A stretch of 6,502 nt of DNA. It comes from UBA10906 sp049296695. Lineage in GTDB: Bacteria; Pseudomonadota; Gammaproteobacteria; Methylococcales; Methylomonadaceae. The DNA is taken from positions 1 through 6,502 of the forward strand of contig JBAQSX010000060.1 in the NCBI GenBank assembly GCA_049296695.1, given 5' to 3'. Shown piece after piece: positions 1 to 4,367 of this stretch; positions within the stretch are counted from its first letter, which is position 1; each line of letters opens with the position of its first letter. The notes beneath the pieces are model-generated. The model ran no database searches. It was not told where the DNA came from and was given only the letters and a program-made list of their open reading frames with translations. The translations under genes and the position numbers were made by a program.

Positions 1-29
1 GTTAAAACCTACTCTTTTGAAGCACCACC
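1..29 (+). mobile_element. Right end of a MITE-like repeat element (partial, cut by window start)
   Basis: These 29 bases match the B end of the complete element at 2670-2783 (read on its minus strand), with two differences in 29 (GAAGCACCACC here, GAAACACTACC there). The element's outer boundary would be at base 29. The following 8 bases, CTTAATTG at 30-37, would be its target duplication if this is a normal insertion; the partner copy lies outside the window. The element orientation is the same as the partial copy at the window end and opposite to the complete copy. Confidence 0.75.
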
Positions 30-40
30 CTTAATTGCTT

Positions 41-71
41 CAACTGGCAGTTCTCAAAATACTGCCAGTTG
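41..71. other. Perfect inverted repeat downstream of the isomerase gene; possible transcription end
   Basis: CAACTGGCAGT (41-51) pairs exactly with ACTGCCAGTTG (61-71) around a 9-base loop. It lies about 80 bases beyond the stop codon of the minus-strand isomerase gene, where a terminator would be expected. Neither side carries a run of T, so a classical intrinsic terminator is not supported; an mRNA 3'-end stabilising hairpin is equally possible. The rest of 72-151 shows no gene or clear signal. Confidence 0.45.
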
Positions 72-151
72 TCAATCAAGATAAAACAAAAACACTGCAA
101 AAGATATTGACTCACTTAATGACTTGCTTTGCGTTTTATTCTCAGCCCAGC

Positions 152-1042
152 TTATTGAATGGCGGCGGGTGCTTTAATAAAAGACGCAGTACAATTATGA
201 TTAATGCCTTTAATTGCATTTAAACTAATCACGGCATTATAACCCTGACAATCGCCACGCCATCCCGCAAAAGCATAACCTGTTGCAGGTTTTGCTGTGA
301 GTTTTACTGTCGTATTTGTGCTTGTTGATAATACGCAACTCGTACCACAATTAATCCCCGCTGGCACACTACTCACACTACCCGAGCCATCTAAAGTAAT
401 TCGAGTTTTAGATGAACCTGTATCAACACTTGCTGAACTATAGGCATTATCAATATACACCAATTGATTATTCACAAAAGGTATATTGCTACTACAGCTA
501 TTTACACTACCACAATATAAAGACCAAGAATTAGGTGCATTAGCGATGGTATTAATAATACCTGTGGTTTCCATGCCTCTTATGACTGTACCAAATACGG
601 CATAACCCCAACCCGTACTAGTTGGCGCGCTGTAATTTAAAAAGTTATTATCGACTAAGTTAATAAAAAACTGTGACGTTGCAGAATTGGGATCAGAACT
701 TCTTGCCATTGCAATAGTGCCTTTTAAATTCTTTAAACCATTGTTAGATTCTAATGTAATGGCGGCACGCGGCGTTTTATATTGCGCGTTTTTATCAAAA
801 CCGCCGCCTTGAATCATAAAGCCTTTAATGACACGATGAAATATCGTTTTTTTATAAAAGCCACTATTAACATAAGTGATGAAATTATTCGCGCTAATGG
901 GTGCGTGGGCATAATCCAATTTTACGGCAATTGTACCTAAATTGGTTTGTAATTCCACAATAGCGGGGGAAGTAGCACTCATCGCAATAGATGAGAACAG
1001 TAATAAACTACTGCTTAATAATAAAGAATAAAATTTACGCAT
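152..1042 (-). CDS. Exported cyclophilin-type peptidyl-prolyl cis-trans isomerase with C-terminal InlB-like repeat domain
   Basis: This gene encodes 296 residues. An N-terminal Lys/Arg pair, a hydrophobic stretch (about 5-20) and AMSA near residue 23 form a signal peptide, so the protein should act in the periplasm or outside. Residues about 27-200 are a cyclophilin domain: FHR at 68-70 carries the catalytic arginine (R70), followed by GFMIQGG (74-80), SQFFIN (123-128) and GYAVFGTV (146-153), all typical of bacterial PpiA/PpiB. The family catalyses cis-trans isomerisation of X-Pro bonds during protein folding. PpiA/PpiB are about 165-190 residues, so about 95 residues are extra. That tail (about 213-288) has the SVP...C..C...GY.F.GW.GDC pattern of divergent InlB-type bacterial repeats, with Cys232/236 and Cys265/284 possibly disulfide-paired. 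Another cysteine pair (C177, C183) sits in a loop late in the cyclophilin domain. The start is supported by TAGGAG six bases upstream. The isomerase function is confident; the role of the tail is unknown. Confidence 0.93.
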   Translation of the reverse strand: MRKFYSLLLSSSLLLFSSIAMSATSPAIVELQTNLGTIAVKLDYAHAPISANNFITYVNSGFYKKTIFHRVIKGFMIQGGGFDKNAQYKTPRAAITLESNNGLKNLKGTIAMARSSDPNSATSQFFINLVDNNFLNYSAPTSTGWGYAVFGTVIRGMETTGIINTIANAPNSWSLYCGSVNSCSSNIPFVNNQLVYIDNAYSSASVDTGSSKTRITLDGSGSVSSVPAGINCGTSCVLSTSTNTTVKLTAKPATGYAFAGWRGDCQGYNAVISLNAIKGINHNCTASFIKAPAAIQ

Positions 1043-1048
1043 GGAAGA

Positions 1049-1054
1049 CTCCTA
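1049..1054 (-). promoter_or_regulatory. Ribosome binding site of the cyclophilin gene
   Basis: TAGGAG on the minus strand lies six bases before the ATG at 1040-1042. It is one of the two clear Shine-Dalgarno sites in the window and fixes this start. Confidence 0.7.
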
Positions 1055-1092
1055 AGGAATAATAGTAGGGCTAAAAAAACTGTTAATCATGA

Positions 1093-1120
1093 TTGATTAT
1101 AACTTGCATTATCTCATAAT
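1093..1120 (+). promoter_or_regulatory. Candidate sigma70 promoter for the HIT-ssb unit
   Basis: TTGATT (1093-1098), a 16-base spacer and CATAAT (1115-1120) form a reasonable vegetative promoter about 40-50 bases before the HIT start codon. It overlaps the candidate -10 of the divergent cyclophilin gene, so the two promoters would compete for the same segment. This was called by eye in AT-rich DNA. Confidence 0.35.
1096..1101 (-). promoter_or_regulatory. Candidate -10 element of the cyclophilin gene
   Basis: A perfect TATAAT is read on the minus strand 53 bases before the start codon, giving a plausible leader of about 45 bases. The -35 is poor (TTTATT at 16-base spacing), so this rests mainly on the -10 hexamer in AT-rich DNA. 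Confidence 0.4.
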
Positions 1121-1168
1121 AAATGAGTACACTAATTGTTATTTATTCATGGCTTTTTACTCAATATT

Positions 1169-1591
1169 ATGATGTCCACTTTTGAATTACATCCGCGTTT
1201 AACTCAAGATTGTATCAGTGTAGGTCAGTTCAATTTATGTCGTTTATTGTTAATGAATGACAGTCATTATCCGTGGTTTATTTTAGTCCCGCAACGCGCT
1301 GATGTAAGTGAAATTTATCAGCTTAGTTTTAATGACCGTGCTTTATTACTTGAAGAATCTTGTTATTTGGCAGAGCAATTAGCATTACTCTATCAAGCCG
1401 ATAAATTAAATATTGCCACTATTGGTAATAAAGTAGCGCAACTGCATGTACACCATATTGTGCGCTATCAACACGATTGCGCGTGGCCGGAGCCTGTTTG
1501 GGGTAAGTTTCCTGCTTTGGCTTATGATGAAGCGCAATTAGCACAGCAATTAACCCGTATTAGAACGCAATTACAAGACAAATTGCTTTAA
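1169..1591 (+). CDS. HIT (histidine triad) family protein
   Basis: This gene encodes 140 residues from the ATG at 1169. A TTG at 1136 would add 11 residues, but the family resemblance begins at STFELHPRL, so 1169 or the adjacent ATG at 1172 is preferred; neither has a clear Shine-Dalgarno site. LCRLLLMNDSHYPWFILVPQR near the N-terminus and QLHVHHIVR (91-99) near the C-terminal half are typical of the short proteobacterial HIT-domain proteins. HIT proteins are nucleotide hydrolases or transferases acting on phosphate-linked nucleotides. In the canonical His-x-His-x-His motif the first His is Gln91 here, with His93 and His95 kept; the middle His of the triad is the usual nucleophile. As I recall, the same Gln variant occurs in homologues, so it is not decay. 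The substrate cannot be told. The gene lies 31 bases upstream of ssb and is probably cotranscribed. Confidence 0.88.
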   Translation: MMSTFELHPRLTQDCISVGQFNLCRLLLMNDSHYPWFILVPQRADVSEIYQLSFNDRALLLEESCYLAEQLALLYQADKLNIATIGNKVAQLHVHHIVRYQHDCAWPEPVWGKFPALAYDEAQLAQQLTRIRTQLQDKLL

Positions 1592-1622
1592 AGTAAATTT
1601 AATTAAAGAGTGAGACATTATC

Positions 1623-2108
1623 ATGTTAAATAAAGTCCTATTAATTGGTCGATTAGGTGCTGACCCCGAAGTGCGTTATTTACCCTCAGGCAGTGCCTTG
1701 ACCACTATTAGTTTAGCCACTTCACGGTTTTGGAAAGACAAGCAAAGTAATGAAAAAAAAGAAGCCACTGAATGGCATCGGGTGGTTTTTTTTAATCGTC
1801 TAGCAGAAGTGGCGGGGGAATATTTAAAAAAAGGCAGTTTGATTTATGTGGAAGGTCGTTTACATACGCGTAAATGGCAAGGGCAAGATGGTCAAGATCG
1901 CTACACCACAGAGATTGTTGCTTTGGAAATGCAGATGCTAGGCAGTCGAAGCGGTGGCACGGCAAACTTTGATAATCACGCCCCTCAAAGTACGCAAGCG
2001 GCAACCCATGAAGCGGTTAAAACCTCCGTGCCACCTGTTAGCACCATACCCGCCATGCCACCCGCGCCACCGAGTTATGATGATTTTGATGATGATATTC
2101 CGTTTTAA
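1623..2108 (+). CDS. ssb: Single-stranded DNA-binding protein SSB
   Basis: This gene encodes 161 residues (E. coli SSB is 178). SSB coats single-stranded DNA in replication, repair and recombination and recruits partners through its C-terminal tip. The OB-fold covers about 1-108: NKVLLIGRLGADPEVRY (3-19), TEWHRVVFFNRLAEVA (49-64), YVEGRL (75-80) and QDRYTTEIV (91-99) closely match E. coli. The DNA-stacking aromatics Trp37, Trp51, Phe57 and Trp85 align with E. coli Trp40, Trp54, Phe60 and Trp88. A Pro/Ala/Thr-rich linker of about 40 residues (shorter than in E. coli) leads to the acidic tip DDFDDDIPF, the conserved protein-docking motif, so the protein is complete. The start is weakly supported by an AGAGTGAG stretch about 8-15 bases upstream. 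It follows the HIT gene by 31 bases, probably in one transcript. Its neighbour is not uvrA, the usual partner of ssb in enterobacteria. Confidence 0.97.
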   Translation: MLNKVLLIGRLGADPEVRYLPSGSALTTISLATSRFWKDKQSNEKKEATEWHRVVFFNRLAEVAGEYLKKGSLIYVEGRLHTRKWQGQDGQDRYTTEIVALEMQMLGSRSGGTANFDNHAPQSTQAATHEAVKTSVPPVSTIPAMPPAPPSYDDFDDDIPF

Positions 2109-2130
2109 ATGAAACAAATTATCACCAATA

Positions 2131-2192
2131 GGGCAAATAATAATTTGCCCGTACGAAATCGTTGAATTGTAGGGGCGAATTATTATTTGCCC
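2131..2192. repeat. Twin hairpin repeat between convergent ssb and ridA; possible bidirectional terminator
   Basis: Two hairpins lie here: GGGCAAAT (2131-2138) pairs with ATTTGCCC (2143-2150) around a 4-base loop, and GGGCGAAT (2173-2180) pairs with ATTTGCCC (2185-2192) around a 4-base loop with one G-T pair. The second 20-base unit is the reverse complement of the first with a single mismatch, so the two could also pair with each other across the 22-base spacer into one long stem. The position, 23 bases after ssb and 40 bases beyond ridA, suits a shared transcription end, although no long T run follows. It resembles intergenic palindromic repeats scattered in some bacterial genomes. Confidence 0.6.
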
Positions 2193-2220
2193 TTGTTAAA
2201 AAACATTATGTTAATGAAGT

Positions 2221-2243
2221 CCTGCTTTAAATTAAGAAGCAGG
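2221..2243 (-). terminator. Weak hairpin overlapping the ridA stop codon
   Basis: CCTGCTT (2221-2227) pairs with AAGCAGG (2237-2243) around a 9-base loop. The stem includes the last codons and stop of ridA (2232-2234). There is no adjacent T run on the minus strand, so this may be an mRNA-end stabilising hairpin rather than a true terminator. Confidence 0.3.
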
Positions 2244-2636
2244 ATATTCTTGCACGGGCAAATACATAATCGCATCCATTTCAACAGCAGAGCCTTTAGG
2301 TAAAGCCGCCACACCAATCGCGGCTCTGGCGGGATAAGGCTCAACAAAGTATTGCCCCATAATTTCATTCACAATGGGGAAATGCGCTAAATCAGTTAAA
2401 AATACATTGAGTTTAACCACATCTGCAAAACTACCCCCAGCCGCTTGCGCCACTGCATTTAAGTTTTCAAATACTTGGGTGATTTGCGCATTAATATCAC
2501 CGTCAATTAAAGTCATCGTTTCAGGCACTAAGGGAATTTGTCCTGATAAATAAACCGTATTATCAACGCGTACCGCTTGTGAATAAGTACCAATGGCTTT
2601 AGGGGCTTGGTCTGTTTGTATGATGATTTTACTCAT
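2232..2636 (-). CDS. ridA: RidA family 2-iminobutanoate/2-iminopropanoate deaminase
   Basis: This gene encodes 134 residues, close to the roughly 128 usual for the family. RidA hydrolyses reactive enamine/imine intermediates released by PLP enzymes such as threonine dehydratase, protecting cytosolic PLP enzymes from damage. Visible family marks are APKAIGTYSQAV (11-22, with Tyr18), SGQIP (31-35), AAGG (65-68), VVKLNVFLTDL (73-83), VNE (89-91) and PARAAIGVAALPKG (102-115). Arg104, which binds the substrate carboxylate, and Glu119, which aligns with the E. coli Glu120 that positions the catalytic water, are present. A GGAG five bases upstream of the ATG sets the start. The gene lies downstream of chrA on the same strand but is separated from it by a 114-bp inserted element. 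It is convergent with ssb. Subfamily choice rests on the Arg/Glu pair; other Rid subfamilies with similar residues cannot be excluded. Confidence 0.93.
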   Translation of the reverse strand: MSKIIIQTDQAPKAIGTYSQAVRVDNTVYLSGQIPLVPETMTLIDGDINAQITQVFENLNAVAQAAGGSFADVVKLNVFLTDLAHFPIVNEIMGQYFVEPYPARAAIGVAALPKGSAVEMDAIMYLPVQEYPAS

Positions 2637-2641
2637 AGTAT

Positions 2642-2645
2642 CTCC
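2642..2645 (-). promoter_or_regulatory. Ribosome binding site of ridA
   Basis: GGAG on the minus strand lies five bases before the ATG and supports the start at 2636. Confidence 0.6.
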
Positions 2646-2653
2646 GTTATTAA

Positions 2654-2682
2654 AGTTTAAGTATTGATTGGTAGTGTTTCAA
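2654..2682 (-). promoter_or_regulatory. Candidate hybrid promoter for ridA using the repeat element's end
   Basis: On the minus strand TTGAAA (2682-2677), inside the element's terminal repeat, is followed after 17 bases by TAAACT (2659-2654) in native DNA just before the ridA ribosome binding site. The -35 matches consensus at 5 of 6 and the -10 at 4 of 6. The predicted leader is only about ten bases, which weakens the case. If it is real, the insertion created the promoter. Confidence 0.25.
2662..2669. repeat. 8-bp target-site duplication, left copy
   Basis: TATTGATT directly abuts the left end of the inserted element and is repeated exactly at its right end (2784-2791). Confidence 0.85.
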
Positions 2683-2783
2683 AAGAGTAGGTTTTAACAA
2701 AATGCTATTTTAGTTGGAGTTCAAACCTAGGTTTGAACTCCGATTGTTTGATATTCACTAGCCTACTTTTTTGATGCACTACC
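2670..2783 (-). mobile_element. Complete 114-bp MITE-like non-autonomous element
   Basis: The element begins GGTAGTG and ends CACTACC. Its two 22-base ends form an inverted repeat with three mismatches, following the pattern GGTAGTG-NN-TCAAAA-R-AGTAGG. Exact 8-bp duplications of TATTGATT flank it, which is direct evidence of transposition. It has no room for a transposase, so an enzyme supplied elsewhere would have moved it. A perfect 26-bp palindrome lies near the centre. It sits between chrA and ridA, and its right-hand duplication ends on the last base of the chrA stop codon without damaging it. Relatives lie at both window ends (1-29, 6422-6502). An 8-bp duplication occurs in several IS families (for example IS66, ISL3 and IS1595), so the parent family is not decided. 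Confidence 0.85.
2716..2741. repeat. Perfect 26-bp palindrome inside the complete element
   Basis: The arms GGAGTTCAAACCT and AGGTTTGAACTCC are exact reverse complements with no loop, centred on CCTAGG. The same 26 bases recur unchanged at 6465-6490. In RNA it would form a strong hairpin with a small loop. No T run follows on either strand, so it is not a classical terminator. Confidence 0.85.
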
Positions 2784-2791
2784 TATTGATT
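2784..2791. repeat. 8-bp target-site duplication, right copy
   Basis: TATTGATT is an exact copy of 2662-2669, directly abutting the element. Its last base (2791) is the third base of the chrA stop codon on the minus strand. Confidence 0.85.
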
Positions 2792-4131
2792 TATAAAACT
2801 AAGGGTAATAATTGTTGAATAGCAACGCCGCCTATCATGCCAATAATAATCACTTCAATGACGCTACGTTTTAAATAAAATAATAATACGCTGGCAAATA
2901 CTGCCATTGCTACTGCTATTTTATCCAGTTCACCTTCAAAGCCGTGTTGCCAAAAAACATGATAAGCAAAGAATAATAATAAATTCACAATGACACCCAC
3001 CACAGCGGCGGTAATTGCTGTTAAAGGTGCGGTAAATTTTATTTCATTATGGGTTTTTTCAATTAAAGGCGCGCCTATAAAAATAAATAAAAATGAGGGT
3101 AAAAAAGTGAACCACGTCGCTAAACTTGCCGCAAACGCCCCCGCCCAAAATAGGTTTTCTGCACCGAATAAGTGTTGCAAATAACCGCCCACAAATCCGA
3201 CAAAAGCCACCAGCATAATCAAAGGTCCGGGGGTTGATTCACCCAAAGCGAGTCCATCGATGAGTTGTACTGAGCTAAGCCAATGATAATGGTCAACTAC
3301 GCCTTGATAAATATAAGGTAATACCGCATAAGCCCCGCCTAAGGTGAGTAAGGCGGCTTTGGTAAAAAACCACGCCACTTGGGTCGGCATCCCTTGCCAG
3401 CCGTAATATTGCCATAAGCCCAACAAAGGCAATGCCCACAGCGATAAGCCAATAAAGGTGACGCGCCAGAGGCGTGACCAGCTAAATTGAAGATGCGCTA
3501 GCTTTAATAATGGGTCTGCTTGGGCTGGGTTGGCGGCATTTTTGCTACCGTGTTTTGCTGGTTTGCCTTGAAATTGTTGCGGTAACACTTTGCCTCCTAA
3601 CGCACCTAAGAGCGCGGCAAGCAACACAATCGCAGGAAAAGGCGCGTTAAAAGCAAAAATGGCGATAAATGCTAATAAAGCAATCGTCCATAAGGCGGGA
3701 GTTTTTAACACGCGTGAACCAATACGATGCGCGGCTTGCGCGACAATGGCGACTACGGCGGGTTTAATACCATACAATAAGCCAGCCACTAAAGGCACTG
3801 TGCCAAAAGCGATATAAATCCATGATAAAGCAATTAAAATCAGCAAAGAGGGTAATACAAATAATACACCTGCTAGCAAACCGCCACGAATACCATGTAA
3901 TAACCAGCCGATATAAATGGCAAGTTGTTGCGCTTCAGGGCCGGGCAGTACCATACAGAAATTAAGCGCGTGTAAAAAACGATGTTCACTAAGCCAACGC
4001 CTATTATCGACAATTTCTTGGTGCATGATGGCAATTTGTCCAGCAGGGCCGCCAAAACTAATAAAGCCCAATTTTAACCAAAATAAAAAAGCCTGCCTAA
4101 AACTAGGATGTGGCGTTGTCTGAGCATTCAT
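2791..4131 (-). CDS. chrA: Chromate transporter family protein, two-domain ChrA
   Basis: This gene encodes 446 residues from the ATG at 4131. An in-frame ATG at 4215 would give 474, but the extra 28 residues look non-conserved and have no ribosome site, whereas an AGG lies about eight bases before 4131. ChrA proteins of the CHR family are inner-membrane carriers; characterised members export chromate and confer resistance. The N-terminal half has FGGPAGQIAIMH (26-37) and LPGPEAQQLAIYIGW (62-76). The C-terminal half repeats the fold with LGGAYAVLPYI (264-274) and GESTPGP (297-303). Both halves are rich in hydrophobic membrane segments, and a polar Lys/Ala/Gln linker lies at about 180-215. Length fits the long, duplicated class (P. 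aeruginosa ChrA is 416). Transport of chromate here is inferred from family only; no chrB or other metal-resistance gene is visible. ridA follows on the same strand beyond an inserted element. Confidence 0.92.
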   Translation of the reverse strand: MNAQTTPHPSFRQAFLFWLKLGFISFGGPAGQIAIMHQEIVDNRRWLSEHRFLHALNFCMVLPGPEAQQLAIYIGWLLHGIRGGLLAGVLFVLPSLLILIALSWIYIAFGTVPLVAGLLYGIKPAVVAIVAQAAHRIGSRVLKTPALWTIALLAFIAIFAFNAPFPAIVLLAALLGALGGKVLPQQFQGKPAKHGSKNAANPAQADPLLKLAHLQFSWSRLWRVTFIGLSLWALPLLGLWQYYGWQGMPTQVAWFFTKAALLTLGGAYAVLPYIYQGVVDHYHWLSSVQLIDGLALGESTPGPLIMLVAFVGFVGGYLQHLFGAENLFWAGAFAASLATWFTFLPSFLFIFIGAPLIEKTHNEIKFTAPLTAITAAVVGVIVNLLLFFAYHVFWQHGFEGELDKIAVAMAVFASVLLFYLKRSVIEVIIIGMIGGVAIQQLLPLVL

Positions 4132-4367
4132 AGAAAAACCTGTTTGTTTAAGTGACTGTGTGTGCTTTAAATAATCGTGCCACACTGGCTGTGTTAAAAT
4201 TAAGCCACTTTCCATTAAGGCATAATAACAAAAGCCTCAGCTATTGTGCTGATGAATTGCCAGCGGTAATACTTAAACTTAGAACCAAGGCAAATTTAGT
4301 CGTACCCATTTGTTCTGACATTGATGAATGTCATCTTTATTCACTCTCTTAACCCAAGCAAAAGACT
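4132..4367. other. Intergenic region between divergent chrA and the Lpd homologue
   Basis: This 236-base stretch holds no convincing gene. It must contain both outward promoters. A weak candidate for the + strand is TTGCCA (4257-4262), 17 bases, then TAGAAC (4280-4285). A dyad at 4316-4333 is listed separately. On the minus strand, 4132-4215 could be coding only if the upstream chrA start were used, which I consider unlikely. Confidence 0.5.
4316..4333 (+). promoter_or_regulatory. Inverted repeat upstream of the Lpd homologue; possible operator
   Basis: TGACATT (4316-4322) and AATGTCA (4327-4333) are exact inverted arms of seven bases around GATG. It sits 35 bases before the start codon, downstream of the weak candidate promoter, so a bound repressor or an RNA hairpin in the leader would both fit. 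It does not match the FNR (TTGAT-N4-ATCAA) or CRP consensus. No regulator can be named. Confidence 0.35.

Noticed and set aside
35..223. 62-residue open frame on the + strand
   Set aside because: It overlaps the end of the cyclophilin gene and an inverted repeat, has no ribosome site and no recognisable domain.
1085..1094. AATCATGATT palindrome as an FNR or other regulator site
   Set aside because: Ten-base palindromes are expected by chance in AT-rich DNA, and it lacks the FNR spacing.
2131..2192. Hairpin pair as a CRISPR fragment
   Set aside because: The two units are inverted rather than direct repeats, there are only two, and no cas gene is present.
2716..2741. Element palindrome as a chrA transcription terminator
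   Set aside because: There is no T run after the stem on either strand; at most it acts as an mRNA hairpin.
4132..4215. 28-residue N-terminal extension of ChrA
   Set aside because: The in-frame ATG at 4215 has no ribosome site, and the added residues do not resemble ChrA N-termini; the ATG at 4131 has an AGG upstream and leads straight into the conserved domain.
4152..4352. 66-residue open frame on the + strand between chrA and the flavoprotein gene
   Set aside because: It has no start signal or recognisable motif, and lies across the divergent promoter region.
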